Source: a virus
Reading direction: 5' to 3' (one strand)
DNA: 53,818 bases
Virus record (IMG/VR): IMGVR_UViG_3300031521_000088
Location: 1 to 53,818 of that record
The notes beneath the pieces are model-generated. The model was given only the letters and a program-made list of their open reading frames with translations, made no database searches and was not told where the DNA came from. The position numbers and the translations under genes are program-made. Within the stretch, counting starts at the first letter, position 1; each line of letters opens with the position of its first letter. Of this stretch, positions 35,607-45,987 are shown in pieces.

Positions 35607-35842
35607 TACTTGCCTGAGAGGCGCTTTGCCATATCAGTAGTTTCCTTGATCGCATTCGAGAGGTCTTCCTTTGTTTCAGTGATCTTCTCGTCTAGCTGAT
35701 CCTCGGCAAACTTCGCAACTCGCGTGCTTGCTGCTTCCTTCGACTCACCTTCGCGGGAGTCGTCTGAGATTTCTACCTCGTACTTGACATTGCTGAAATC
35801 ACCAATGTTGATCGTGGTACCAACTCTCCATGTTACCTTCAT
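35606..35842 (-). CDS. Hypothetical protein, first of replication operon (78 aa)
   Basis: Start taken at ATG 35842 (MKVTWRVGTTINIGDFSNVK) because AAAGG has better spacing to it than to the ATG at 35848. N-terminal beta strands, then a long helix with KFAEDQLDEKITETKEDLSNAIKE. First gene after the 35885-35913 promoter. Function unknown. Confidence 0.75.
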   Translation of the reverse strand: MKVTWRVGTTINIGDFSNVKYEVEISDDSREGESKEAASTRVAKFAEDQLDEKITETKEDLSNAIKETTDMAKRLSGK

Positions 35843-35856
35843 AAGCATACCTTTCT

Positions 35857-35946
35857 AGTAGGCACGAACGTGCCGCTGCATCATAATATAGCACCAAAAG
35901 TGCCCTGTGTCAAATCGTTTCGGGGAAAGTAGGCACGAACGTGCCG
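35857..35946. repeat. Repeated palindrome flanking a promoter
   Basis: The 19-base sequence AGTAGGCACGAACGTGCCG occurs twice in the same orientation, at 35857-35875 and 35928-35946. Each copy holds the perfect palindrome GGCACG-AA-CGTGCC. They flank the promoter at 35885-35913: one in the leader, one in the 3' end of the HTH gene. Strong candidate for paired operator sites. Confidence 0.75.
35885..35913 (-). promoter_or_regulatory. Replication operon promoter
   Basis: TTGACA, 17 bases, TATATT on the minus strand, with a GCAC/GTGC dyad in the spacer. The stop codon of the HTH gene lies within the -35 box. It would drive the genes from 35842 down through helicase, primase and polymerase. Confidence 0.75.
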
Positions 35947-36410
35947 TCTTCTGTCTTCAAATAAACTACATATGCCTTGTTCAATTTTGCCGATAGCTCT
36001 GACTCTGTGGGCACTTGGTTGTTGATTTTGAGTCCATCCTTGCGAGGTCTACCCCTGTGAATTCCTGCCAAGATTTCACGCATTGTATAGATGGTCTCTT
36101 CTTTGTAATATGTACAAATCCCATTTGGGTCTTCATTAACTGGCATCCTTGGAATTGGGCGAGGCAATAATCCCTTGCGGGTCAAATTGCCCAAGGATTC
36201 CCTTGAGTAATTCAAGAGTTCCCCAGCCTCTGTTCTGGTGAATGCCTTCTTACGAACACGCTTAAATTCAGGAATTGACATAAACATGAACTTGTCCTTC
36301 GACCAATTCTTGATCTTTACAATTCCCTGCGTTGGAACCTTTACTTCAACCGATACAAGATCGTCGCCAAGAAAATACACCTTGCGCTTCTTGTAAAGAT
36401 AGGCGGTCAT
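35910..36410 (-). CDS. HTH DNA-binding protein (166 aa)
   Basis: ATG at 36410, overlapping the tail gene upstream (4 bases). A central MerR/Xis-like HTH is visible: KAFTRTEAGELLNYSRESLGNLTRKGLLPRPIPRM (about residues 55-90), with a later RGRPRKDGL AT-hook-like segment. It lies at the border of tail and replication modules, just upstream of the palindrome-flanked promoter, so it is the obvious candidate to bind those palindromes. This is inference. Confidence 0.75.
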   Translation of the reverse strand: MTAYLYKKRKVYFLGDDLVSVEVKVPTQGIVKIKNWSKDKFMFMSIPEFKRVRKKAFTRTEAGELLNYSRESLGNLTRKGLLPRPIPRMPVNEDPNGICTYYKEETIYTMREILAGIHRGRPRKDGLKINNQVPTESELSAKLNKAYVVYLKTEDGTFVPTFPETI

Positions 36411-36865
36411 CCTGCTGCTCCGATTGCAATAACGGATACGAGCAAGGTGACGTTCTCACCTTCCTTTGGGAAGTTGATTGTACCTGATGCTCCTGTAGCC
36501 GATACGGAGGTAATGATAACATTGGCTTCCTGTGCTGCCGCTGGACTTGCTGCATCCTGAGGAATCATCAGAGTTGCCGTTACTGCTGGGATTGTACCAG
36601 ACGCGAAGACAGGGTTGAACAACACACTCCACTTCTCGGGAGTAGCCGTTGATACCTTGGAGTTTGTGAGAACAGCAACCGTCTCGCCGTAGAACTGTCC
36701 CTGAGTCACACGTACGGGAGTCTGCTTGATTCCCTTGGTGACAACCGTGACGCCTGCTGCTTGACTGAAAATCTGTTCGTGCATTTCGTTGATTGCAGCG
36801 GCGTGCTCCTGCAAAACCTCCGATGAAATCGGGGTTCCCTGTGAGATAGTTCTTACCTTAGCCAT
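36407..36865 (-). CDS. Tail-associated protein (152 aa)
   Basis: ATG at 36865 (MAKVRTISQGTPISSEVLQE). Helical start with INEMHEQIFSQAA, then beta-rich, small-residue-rich sequence (SATGASGTINFPKEGENVTLLVSVIAIGAAG), typical of minor structural or fibre-tip proteins. Last gene of the tail block. No named family. Confidence 0.6.
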   Translation of the reverse strand: MAKVRTISQGTPISSEVLQEHAAAINEMHEQIFSQAAGVTVVTKGIKQTPVRVTQGQFYGETVAVLTNSKVSTATPEKWSVLFNPVFASGTIPAVTATLMIPQDAASPAAAQEANVIITSVSATGASGTINFPKEGENVTLLVSVIAIGAAG

Positions 36866-36872
36866 AGTCTAA

Positions 36873-37424
36873 TTATACCATTGTCAGATCGTGTTCGTGA
36901 CCAACAGTGTTGAAAACTGTCAGTGGCGTCTTGGTAAGAGGTAGCTCAGGCAAGACGTAGCGCTTGATGTAAGTTGATCTTGTTACTGCGATGTCTACCG
37001 CTGTCGGTACCGTCTGGATCAAGCCAGTCACATCATACACCATCGGAGAGTCGAACGCATACGACTTGGTTGCGAGGGAGTCCATGAAAGTCCAGTCTGT
37101 TACTGTTGCTCCGAAGTACCATCTCACGTAGAGGTCATACTGGGGGAGTCCGTAGCTGTCTTGCCAGTTGAGAGCGATGTTCCAACGTACGGGATCATCA
37201 GCTACTCTAGCAGACACGATAGACATGGATGAAACCTCACCCTGATCGTAGAAGCTGTTTCCATCATAGTCTTCTGGATCATACACGGGTGGATAGATGT
37301 GGAACGCAGGAGACCATTCCGACATGGAGTTACGGCTGTTGGATACAATCTTGAATCTAACAACAAGTGCTCCGTCTAGAGTAGCTGCTGGAAGATCAGC
37401 TTGCTTGACTACAATCCTTGGCAT
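36873..37424 (-). CDS. Minor tail protein-like (183 aa)
   Basis: ATG at 37424 (MPRIVVKQADLPAATLDGAL). Fibronectin III-like features: VVRFKIVSNSRNSMSEWSPAFHI and RWNIALNWQDSYGLPQYDLYVRW, with alternating strands. It lies in the tail block, abutting the next tail gene. Probably an adhesion or decorating tail component. Confidence 0.68.
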   Translation of the reverse strand: MPRIVVKQADLPAATLDGALVVRFKIVSNSRNSMSEWSPAFHIYPPVYDPEDYDGNSFYDQGEVSSMSIVSARVADDPVRWNIALNWQDSYGLPQYDLYVRWYFGATVTDWTFMDSLATKSYAFDSPMVYDVTGLIQTVPTAVDIAVTRSTYIKRYVLPELPLTKTPLTVFNTVGHEHDLTMV

Positions 37425-38779
37425 TAAAGAACCTCGACATTAAGACGGAACTCAATGTATCCCGGCTCACCCTCATCGCTTACGATTGGCATTGGTGGAG
37501 CAAGAGAACCGTTACGCACGATACTATAACCAGTCATTCCATAGAGAGGATTGTTACTGGACAAGTTCTCGAACCTCATGCCGTCCAAGAATACGAAGTA
37601 GTCTTCTGCGAGCAGTCCTGAAATCACGGTTGGCTCAACCTGCACGGAAATCTTTACGGTCCTTACGTTGGACCATGAGAAGTTGGACGAATATGCTAGG
37701 TTGGATAGGGGAACGGAGACAACCTTATATCTGTTGCCACCTAGCTCTGTGTCTGGGATTTCTGTATACAGCTTTGCATACCCGCTGGAATCAGACTCGG
37801 AGTAAAGGAACTCAACGAGAAGCTTAACGTTCTGGGGAGCTACGGTAATACTGTCGCTAGGTGCGGTAGACACTGACAGAGCAAGACGTAGCTCGTCTCC
37901 TGTGGAGTTGGCAGAGAAGTCCATGGCTCTTGTGTCAATGTGGATATGGGATGATCCTGCGTTGGCAGAACCATAATTTCCCACCCTTGTGATTGTAGCT
38001 GTATCTCCACGCATACCGATTGAAGTCTTTCCTAGCCTACCGCCCTCATATTGATTCTGGCGTGGCAGGGACTGGAACAATGAGTTGTTTGTCTCTACGG
38101 CAAAGATAGGATCGATAATGGCCTTATCAATTGACAGGGTTCCTTCCGACAAAGCGGATACCGTTTCTACAGAGGACATTCCTGTGGAGCTATGCACCAC
38201 CCATCCCTCTTCGGGAGACATGCCGAATAGCAAACGGCTTTGGCTGCCAAGAGCATTGGGGTCTGATGCTGCTGTCCATAGCGAAGCTTCGGAGATTACG
38301 AGTCGTTCATTGGACGGAATCTCTGCGGTGAATACCAGTTGGGTCTGATCCTCGTTGGCAAATCCTCTGGATACGATTGGGAGGCGCTTGGTCTCAAATG
38401 TCATTGCTGGATTGGAAGCATAGATGTTTCCTACGATCTGGGACACAAGTCCTTCAACGGCTGTTGCCGTGAGGTTAGCGTGTGTGAAGTCGAACGTGAC
38501 AGTTGATCCTGTTACTGAGTACACAAGATATTCTCCGCTGATGTCTGGTGTTCCTGCTGGAATGATTGTCTGAACGACCCTGATATCCATACCCGGCACG
38601 AACGTGTGTGATCCAAGATTAATAGTCGCACGATTGGACGTGATTGTCAGTTCGGTGAAGAACCTTCTGTAGCCCGTGTCTGGACTGGCACCACAGCCAA
38701 GTCCGATGTGTGTTGCATATGCGGAAGTGTGACCAAGCATATACTTGGCAATAATTTCCCTACCTGCACCTGTGATCAT
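37424..38779 (-). CDS. Minor tail protein-like (451 aa)
   Basis: ATG at 38779 (MITGAGREIIAKYMLGHTSA), GGAGG upstream. The N-terminus with MLGHTSAYATHIGLGCGA resembles phage tail proteins of similar order; the rest is beta-rich with many Ser/Thr and aromatic residues, including a jelly-roll-like EYFVFLDGMRFEN region. No lysin or protease motif seen. Tail role from context and composition. Confidence 0.7.
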   Translation of the reverse strand: MITGAGREIIAKYMLGHTSAYATHIGLGCGASPDTGYRRFFTELTITSNRATINLGSHTFVPGMDIRVVQTIIPAGTPDISGEYLVYSVTGSTVTFDFTHANLTATAVEGLVSQIVGNIYASNPAMTFETKRLPIVSRGFANEDQTQLVFTAEIPSNERLVISEASLWTAASDPNALGSQSRLLFGMSPEEGWVVHSSTGMSSVETVSALSEGTLSIDKAIIDPIFAVETNNSLFQSLPRQNQYEGGRLGKTSIGMRGDTATITRVGNYGSANAGSSHIHIDTRAMDFSANSTGDELRLALSVSTAPSDSITVAPQNVKLLVEFLYSESDSSGYAKLYTEIPDTELGGNRYKVVSVPLSNLAYSSNFSWSNVRTVKISVQVEPTVISGLLAEDYFVFLDGMRFENLSSNNPLYGMTGYSIVRNGSLAPPMPIVSDEGEPGYIEFRLNVEVL

Positions 38780-39262
38780 TCATTCCTCCATGCCATATGT
38801 CACTCTTACCATTGTTCCACCCGAAAGGGCTTGAACGTCTACCCCCTCATCCCCCTCAAGCTTAATGAGGTTGATGATCAAATCTCCGTTCTCATCGATC
38901 AGGATACCGGGAAGGGATGGGTCTGTCAAATCTACAGCCGAGATGTACTTCGAAATATCAATCGTCGTGACGCCCGCTGACCTTGGCGCACCGACCTTGA
39001 GGAACTTCGCTGTGATGTCCTTGGTGATGTCGTCAATCTCAGACGTGAGTTCGTAGTTGAGTCCGACTCCACCAACTGTATCATGCCTTGCGATGGAGGC
39101 TAGCTCAGCGCTGCCGAAGACTTCGAACAGAGGAGTGATTGTAGCACTCGCATCTTCGATTGTCAAATTCTCTGCTGCGAACGTATTAGCCTTCAGTTTC
39201 ACGGCAAGGGTGTTCTTAACTGGCTTGAAAAAGATAGTGTCGTATGGAACGGAATTAACCAT
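38780..39262 (-). CDS. Small tail-module protein (160 aa)
   Basis: ATG at 39262 in a TGATG overlap with the large tail gene, GGAGA upstream. Beta-rich protein (NTLAVKLKANTFAAENLTIED, GDLIINLIKLEGDEGVDV) ending VRVTYGMEE. No named family; sits between two tail proteins. Confidence 0.65.
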   Translation of the reverse strand: MVNSVPYDTIFFKPVKNTLAVKLKANTFAAENLTIEDASATITPLFEVFGSAELASIARHDTVGGVGLNYELTSEIDDITKDITAKFLKVGAPRSAGVTTIDISKYISAVDLTDPSLPGILIDENGDLIINLIKLEGDEGVDVQALSGGTMVRVTYGMEE

Positions 39263-42200
39263 CAGGTCTCCGTAGCGAATACTGTCATCTTGCTTCCACC
39301 GCTGTCCTTGTCATATGTAACATTATACACGACGAACTGCTTGTCGGCAGGAGCAATGACATCATGACCCTTTACCTTGTAGTCGATTGTAACCAAGTCA
39401 CCAAGCTGCAATGTTGGGGTTGGGAAGATTTCGAACCCTACGTTGTGGCGTGGACGAGAAGCCTTTTCCATAATCCAAGTCAATGTCTTTTCTGCCGTTG
39501 CAGAAGTCTGAATAAAATCGGACTGCAAAGAAAGCTTCTTGTCTCCGTGACGCATTCTATTGATACGCAAGCGATTGTAAAGGTTGGAGTTCTCCGTGAC
39601 GTTTGCAACGTCAACAAGATTAGCAACATTGGACTTACGCTCCAACAATTCATCAATCGTCAATGTGTGGGTTGCATTCTGTGTGAATGTAACTCCAAGA
39701 ATACGCAAGTAGTTTCCTGTCTCTGCATTCAAGGACAATAGGTTGTCTGTGCAGTTGAATACCATGAACTCTGCACCGTAGGCTGTTGGCTGGAATCCAC
39801 TGATTGTGTACCCACGGAATCCTGCTGGTGCTGGGGCGATCTGGGCAATCAATGCTGGGAAAGCCTGATCGTACTTGACGTTCATGTACGCGGCCTCGCG
39901 GAAGATTGTTCCAAACTCATCGTAGAACACGTTGTAGCCTGAGCTATCTCCAACTCCTGATAGGAAGCTGGACTGCAATACACCGGCTGCGCCAGACCTA
40001 CGTACCAAGTCGAAGCGGTTCTGGTTGCCCAAGACTGCTGCTCCACCAGCTTGTGATGGTGCTGGGAATCCTGCCTTGGCAGAGATAGCGTAAAGGTGCT
40101 CGAACATCACCTTTGCTCCACCACGGCTGAACAACGCTACGTGATCCTTTACTGGAAGAGGATCAGGGTCTGTTACTTCTCCGATCTTGCGGTCGTTGAG
40201 GAACAGGAAGAATGTTCTACCGTCTGCGGAATCAGAATATTCTACACCAATGTCGTATACGGAATCCTCGGAAGCTGTGAGGTTTGGCTTCTGTCCGTAG
40301 AACTTTCCTGAGTCAACAAGAATGGACTGTAGTCCTGCCCATAGACGGAATGGTGTGATGATGGGATCAACAAGACCTAGCCACCAGTCTGCGTTCCATC
40401 CTGTAGGGCTACCGCTCAAGACCACGCGAGTTCCAATCAAATTGGATACAGTGTATGTTGTGGAAGGTGCTCCGGTTCCTGTGATCTTTACCTTATCACC
40501 ACTCTTCAATGTATGTGTTGGAATTGTAAGAGAGGCTCCTTCTACAGCCTTGACCCTACCGCCACGATCATCGCTGACAGTCTTGTAGAAGAAGGTATTG
40601 AATAGCTGTTGGGTTTCTGTCCACGTCTTGGCTGTTGTAGCTGTCAAGAATGGATTGACGTAGTTGTGTGCTGTTTGTACGTGTGCAACAGTCACCATTC
40701 CAGTTTCATTGGTGTCAGAGATATTGTCAACTGCCAGAGGATACATAGGAACGTTTGTTCCAATTCCCGGCACTGTCACAATAACTGGATCAACAAAGAT
40801 AACCTTTGGGGAAGACGTGTCTCCCGGTACATCAGTTGTATCAATGGTGAACGTATTGGCAGCGACAGTCTTGACAAGGTATTGTCCATATAGCTGATTG
40901 ATGCCAGAGAATACGGCATACACGTCTGTCTGGGCCTTTGGGTTTGTTGCTTGGGTTGTGATGGTGTATCGGAAAACTCCTCCACCCTGAGCAACACCGG
41001 CAGAAACAGATGTAATTGCATTCCTTGTATCGATTCCCATTTCTGCCAAGTTCATGACAGACCTTGAGTCGTCAGCGGTTCCTTCCCAATCTGCACCGAA
41101 CTGTCCACCGTCAAAGAACGTGATGGAGTCTTCGTCTGCTGGGAGGATGTAGGCAGGAATACGCTCAAGGCCAATGTTGTCGTAGAACACAGTCTGTCCA
41201 ACGTCCTTTGTGGCAGGCAAGTAAAGATACGCTTCTCCTGAGCCAGTAACAGTTACAACCTGACGTAGCTCTTCACCCGAAGACCTTACCCCTGTATCTG
41301 TCTCACCGGGTTCTAGCTGCTTTGGGAATACCTTTGTTTCTGATGCTCCAACCACGAACTTTGGCTTGGTGCTTTCTGCCGTGTCCCAAGCAATGTCAGG
41401 GCTTGCTGAATTCATGACTGCGCTGACAACGTAACGTCCTGCGGTCACAGGTCCAAGATCAACAACAGCAAATGGGTTGGCTGCTGACCCATACCTGTCA
41501 ACACGTAGGGAATACCCATCAGTGTCACCGAAAGAAGTGCTTCGCATTGCGCGTACCTGAGCGGAAGGCTCAATATACTTCACCTTGTCATACGATAGGG
41601 TATGACGCTTGTTCGGAGTATCGTATCCAACGGAGTAAACGGATGAGTCCGTAGAGAAGTTCTGGTCGAAGAATGAATTGGAAGAGCCGTCCTTCGAGAT
41701 TACCAGTCCTGTTCCGTAGTATGTGATCTTGGAGCCTGACTTGGAGAACCTTGTACGCAAGTGGACCTGACCATTGAATGGGGTGATCTTGAATCCATAG
41801 TTTACCCATGTCCAGTCCGTACCCACGGAAACCGCTCCGCTGAATGTCTCTGAGGAGTACCACTTGCCCTTGGTCTTGTGACGCCACTCGTTGGAGCGAC
41901 GTAGACCAATCTGCATCTTTGTCTTGGAAGAAGCCTTAACCCATAGTCCTACACGGACGTAATTGTCTGCCATAGTCACAGGCAGTGAAGTGTTGTAGGC
42001 GTCACTTCCTAGTGTAGGAGCATTGTCACCATAAGAGCCATCACCAGCTAGGAGCCATCCTCTATCTGAGTAGGCCGTTCCCTTCATGTACGTACTCGAA
42101 GTGAAGGTCTTGATATTGGTTGTCTTCACATATGCGTCTTGGGAAACAAAGGCTTGGGTTGCCCTTCCTCCATGTGTCTTGGTAGTGGAATATACCTTTG

Positions 42201-45200
42201 GCTTCCAACGTCCTACCGCTGCCGCTGGGTCATTGATTGCCCTTGGGTTCTGGGCAAAGTTCGCAGAGAGAACAGACCTTGCGCCTGCGGTCTTCATACG
42301 AGGGTTCTTGAATTCATTCTTCCTATCAATGACAACAGTGCCACCGGCAAGAACGGCATCCAAATCCTTGAATGTCTTGTTTGTTCCGCTAAAAGTAAAG
42401 GTGATATCCTGCGCTGTTGATGTAGCAGACTTAATCTCGTCACTATTCAGGGTGACGGTTGCCCCAGCATCATCCTTGTAGGAGAAATGAATTGCGCTCA
42501 GATCATCAACAAAGGTATAAGTCGTCTTTCGAATATCGAACTTGAACTCATTATCTCCAACCCAAGAAACGCTCACAACTCCATTGATGTTTGGAATGGC
42601 GGTTGAAGTCTCGAAATTGACATTGGTCAACGTTGTTCCAATGGCGTAGCCGGGATTAGTTCCATCTACCAAGGTCACAAGAGCCACACCAGTTGAATCA
42701 ATACTGATGGACTTGATAGCCGCCAATGGCAATGGGGATGTTCCCGCTGACGCGGTGATAGCTGCGGTATCAGGATAAGGTGCCGAGAATGTATATGGAA
42801 CCGTGATAAGGTCATAGTAGACATCGTTGACATCTACACGCTTGACGGGGTATGACCCATTGATGTCAGCATTGTCTGTTGGGAACTCTGTAACAGTAAT
42901 GGTATCACCTACGGCAATGATCTTTGGTGTGTCTACTAGGGTAAGCTTTACCTCATTGGATGTGACTACCGCCGCAGAAACCTTACCCAAGGTAACCTCA
43001 TGGTTGACATCCTCGAATGAGTAATCCTCTGTTGCTCCGGTGAGAGCCTGTAGCTCCATGAAGTATCCGTGATTCTTCACTGGGTCAACAAGAATACCGA
43101 GGCCACCACCGCCACCAGAAATTGTCAAGTCAGCGTTTGGTGTAGTCATGTAAGGCTTGGTGAGAATTTCAGAACCAATTGGCTCCTGTGATCCCGTGCT
43201 CAGGATTTCACCAATGATACGCATACGTGTACCGAAACTTGTGGGCACGGCGTCTAGCTTCTTGTGTACATAACTAACATGGTCACGTCCCTGATTTGCA
43301 CCAGAGAGAATCATTGCAGAAGATTGTAGCTTATCAACATCATTTGCCGTAGTCACACGGGAAAGAGGGTTGTTGATTTCGCTGGACACGCTGCTGAAAG
43401 TGGAAGCTGTGGATTGTGCTGTGACACCATTGGACACGTAGCCTGCTCCATTGTCAGTTGACAAGGACTGTGGATAATTCACCACTGATGATAGTGTGAA
43501 GAGGTAGTTGCTGTTCTGGTACATTCCGTTGAGGCTGCTTACCCAATCCTCAGTGAGACCTTCGTGGTGGTCAACAATTTCAGTGTTGAACTTTCCACGA
43601 CCATGTTCGGAAACGGTACCTTCTACAAGTGAAGTGTTTCCATAATCATCCGTGTCTGTGTATGGTTGTGCGTAGATGCGCAACATTCCTGTTGGGTAAA
43701 TCTTGCCATTGAATGGCAATCCAAGGAAGTAGTTCTGGTACTCATCGGCAGACTGAATCCACACATCGCCTGTTCCGGTAACGCTGAACTGCACTGCATC
43801 ATAGTGAATGATTTCACCATTGGCCCAAAGATATCCATTGTATGAAGAGAAGTAGTTTGCGGACTCTCCCACGCTGATAAGGTTGTCCGTGACAACTCCA
43901 CCAACAACCTGTGGGACTGTTGTTGTCAGTGGTGCGCTCAATGGGAATGCACTGAGGGTGAACTCGGACTGCTTCTCTACCGCATCGTTCTGGGACTTTA
44001 CGTTATCCTGACCGGTTGCCTCCCATACCATGACGGGGGAGTAAATCCATTCCTTGTCCTTGTCACCATAAAGGCTCTGGGACAGTCTGCTTGTGCGCTG
44101 AATGTAACGCTTGGTGAAGGTTACCTCTCCATTGTTATAGAGTTCCCTTTCGGAAGAAGACACGTCCTTGATGTTTGCAAGGGCACCGTCCTTATCTGTA
44201 CCGCGCAAAACGAGGTCAGTGCTGCGAACATTTGCGTCAGGCAATACATATGCTGGGAATGCAATAACGAGAACATTGCGCTCATCAAAATACATTGCAG
44301 TTTGGGTTGCCTCTGACAATGCAGACATAACATCGGCAACAGACATGTCTGGCGAAACAAAGAAATAGGGAATGAATGGCTCATCCACATTTGGGATACG
44401 AAGGAATGAATACTTTTCATATCCGATGCTATCAAGCAATACCATGATTGCACGGCTGAGGGAAACATTCTCAAGGACTAGCTGTGGTGCAGTTGCACGC
44501 TCAAGGATGAAGAATTCATCACGAAGCTCAAAGCTTGTCGTCGTTGGCTCGTCAATGATCCTTGGTGCTTCTTCTGCATAAAGGGTCTTAATGGGAACAT
44601 TGTACTTGTACCCGCCAACATTATAGATGGTCTCAGAGAAGTCGAACTTGATTTCCTGACCAAGGTACTTGGCGATAACGCTTCCCTTGCCAGTTGACTG
44701 GTCAAGCGCGAAGGATTCTGAGAGAGCGAAGTCATTGTTGCTGAGGTCTACGCTGCCCGTGCCCGCACGGAGGGCACCTACTGGAAGTGGGGACTGGCTT
44801 AGGTCACCCATTGTCTTTGTCACAGAGAAGCTGATGGCTCTTTCTGTGAGGTCGAATACTAGCCTAGGGCTAAGCTCGATCAGATCAAAGGTTGTGTTGG
44901 GTAGGTTCATCGTGTCAACAACGATACGCATTCCCTTGAACCAGTCGAACTCACGGAATGCGATGTAGCTACCGTTGGTGAAGCTGGGAGGATCGATGAG
45001 ATTCTTGATGACGTGGCTTGAGTTTACGTCAGACCATCCGTAGGATACGTTGGAAATAAGGTTCCACTCTCCGTCCTTGAGAACGTAGAGGGTTCCCTTG
45101 TCGCTGCCCACGATAAATGCGTCACCATTATCGTGATCCGCAGGATTTGGCAAAAGAAACGCAGACTCAAGTTCTCCGATAAGTTCGAAGTTATCCGCAT

Positions 45201-45987
45201 AGCTTGAGTCAAGCATGAGTCCATAGCCAAGCTCGACATATCCGTCCGCTGGGACGTTGCCGTTAAACGTGTACACAGTTTCCCACATCTCGTCCCTAAG
45301 AACCTGAACCTTGAAAGACTTGGGGGTCTTGCTATTTGACGCACCGTAGAATGGGTCAACAACAATGCTGGGGTCAAGGCGCTCTGTTCCCACATGAGTC
45401 TGCATCTTAATTACGATACGATTGGCGCTCAATGTTTCGTTGTAGACAACGAACGGAGCAGTGTCATCAATATTACCGTCCGAACGTGAAACTCCATGAG
45501 CAATTGGAAGACCGGCAAGATCAAGTCCCTTTGTCCTGTAGCTCGTCCAGTACTTGAATGGGTCTCTACGGGAGGATACATAATACCTTGGGCGTAGGGC
45601 GCTGAGCTTGTCATCGATGAACTGACCGTCCATGAACATAAGCTTGTTGATTCCAGAGCGAGGACGGTGGTGTGCAAACACGTCCTGAATTGGGTAGAGC
45701 TTGGGTAGCTGGGAATCTACCTTGTGGAGAACTCGCTCTCCAACATCTTCTGCGTCACCAGACTGCAATACGTTTGTCTCGTAGCTTACAGTGGAGTCGA
45801 TTGTCTGCACATCAGATTCAGAGTAGAAAGAACTTGGCTGCACACCCTTCGCAGGGTCGCAAATGTAGTTTCCGATACGCTCAATACGACCAAGGTCATT
45901 CAGGTTGATTTCACCGATAACCTTTGGCAGTGACCTTACTGTATGAGCAGTTTCAAGGTGCTTCTGCAATGCTGGTGCTTTGAACAA
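39262..45987 (-). CDS. Very large tail protein (2241 aa)
   Basis: TTG start at 45987 (GAGG upstream, directly after the previous stop). Largely beta-structured with repeated carbohydrate-binding-like jelly rolls (for example ITYYGTGLVISKDGSS, VGASETKVFPKQ, KVMFEHLYAISAKAGF) and LamG/concanavalin-like stretches. The C-terminal part (LGDLVTIDYKVKGHDV) looks like baseplate hub sequence. Located where the tail-tip/receptor-binding protein normally sits, after the distal-tail gene. Probably combines tip and host-recognition functions. No catalytic residues recognised. Confidence 0.8.
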   Translation of the reverse strand: MFKAPALQKHLETAHTVRSLPKVIGEINLNDLGRIERIGNYICDPAKGVQPSSFYSESDVQTIDSTVSYETNVLQSGDAEDVGERVLHKVDSQLPKLYPIQDVFAHHRPRSGINKLMFMDGQFIDDKLSALRPRYYVSSRRDPFKYWTSYRTKGLDLAGLPIAHGVSRSDGNIDDTAPFVVYNETLSANRIVIKMQTHVGTERLDPSIVVDPFYGASNSKTPKSFKVQVLRDEMWETVYTFNGNVPADGYVELGYGLMLDSSYADNFELIGELESAFLLPNPADHDNGDAFIVGSDKGTLYVLKDGEWNLISNVSYGWSDVNSSHVIKNLIDPPSFTNGSYIAFREFDWFKGMRIVVDTMNLPNTTFDLIELSPRLVFDLTERAISFSVTKTMGDLSQSPLPVGALRAGTGSVDLSNNDFALSESFALDQSTGKGSVIAKYLGQEIKFDFSETIYNVGGYKYNVPIKTLYAEEAPRIIDEPTTTSFELRDEFFILERATAPQLVLENVSLSRAIMVLLDSIGYEKYSFLRIPNVDEPFIPYFFVSPDMSVADVMSALSEATQTAMYFDERNVLVIAFPAYVLPDANVRSTDLVLRGTDKDGALANIKDVSSSERELYNNGEVTFTKRYIQRTSRLSQSLYGDKDKEWIYSPVMVWEATGQDNVKSQNDAVEKQSEFTLSAFPLSAPLTTTVPQVVGGVVTDNLISVGESANYFSSYNGYLWANGEIIHYDAVQFSVTGTGDVWIQSADEYQNYFLGLPFNGKIYPTGMLRIYAQPYTDTDDYGNTSLVEGTVSEHGRGKFNTEIVDHHEGLTEDWVSSLNGMYQNSNYLFTLSSVVNYPQSLSTDNGAGYVSNGVTAQSTASTFSSVSSEINNPLSRVTTANDVDKLQSSAMILSGANQGRDHVSYVHKKLDAVPTSFGTRMRIIGEILSTGSQEPIGSEILTKPYMTTPNADLTISGGGGGLGILVDPVKNHGYFMELQALTGATEDYSFEDVNHEVTLGKVSAAVVTSNEVKLTLVDTPKIIAVGDTITVTEFPTDNADINGSYPVKRVDVNDVYYDLITVPYTFSAPYPDTAAITASAGTSPLPLAAIKSISIDSTGVALVTLVDGTNPGYAIGTTLTNVNFETSTAIPNINGVVSVSWVGDNEFKFDIRKTTYTFVDDLSAIHFSYKDDAGATVTLNSDEIKSATSTAQDITFTFSGTNKTFKDLDAVLAGGTVVIDRKNEFKNPRMKTAGARSVLSANFAQNPRAINDPAAAVGRWKPKVYSTTKTHGGRATQAFVSQDAYVKTTNIKTFTSSTYMKGTAYSDRGWLLAGDGSYGDNAPTLGSDAYNTSLPVTMADNYVRVGLWVKASSKTKMQIGLRRSNEWRHKTKGKWYSSETFSGAVSVGTDWTWVNYGFKITPFNGQVHLRTRFSKSGSKITYYGTGLVISKDGSSNSFFDQNFSTDSSVYSVGYDTPNKRHTLSYDKVKYIEPSAQVRAMRSTSFGDTDGYSLRVDRYGSAANPFAVVDLGPVTAGRYVVSAVMNSASPDIAWDTAESTKPKFVVGASETKVFPKQLEPGETDTGVRSSGEELRQVVTVTGSGEAYLYLPATKDVGQTVFYDNIGLERIPAYILPADEDSITFFDGGQFGADWEGTADDSRSVMNLAEMGIDTRNAITSVSAGVAQGGGVFRYTITTQATNPKAQTDVYAVFSGINQLYGQYLVKTVAANTFTIDTTDVPGDTSSPKVIFVDPVIVTVPGIGTNVPMYPLAVDNISDTNETGMVTVAHVQTAHNYVNPFLTATTAKTWTETQQLFNTFFYKTVSDDRGGRVKAVEGASLTIPTHTLKSGDKVKITGTGAPSTTYTVSNLIGTRVVLSGSPTGWNADWWLGLVDPIITPFRLWAGLQSILVDSGKFYGQKPNLTASEDSVYDIGVEYSDSADGRTFFLFLNDRKIGEVTDPDPLPVKDHVALFSRGGAKVMFEHLYAISAKAGFPAPSQAGGAAVLGNQNRFDLVRRSGAAGVLQSSFLSGVGDSSGYNVFYDEFGTIFREAAYMNVKYDQAFPALIAQIAPAPAGFRGYTISGFQPTAYGAEFMVFNCTDNLLSLNAETGNYLRILGVTFTQNATHTLTIDELLERKSNVANLVDVANVTENSNLYNRLRINRMRHGDKKLSLQSDFIQTSATAEKTLTWIMEKASRPRHNVGFEIFPTPTLQLGDLVTIDYKVKGHDVIAPADKQFVVYNVTYDKDSGGSKMTVFATET

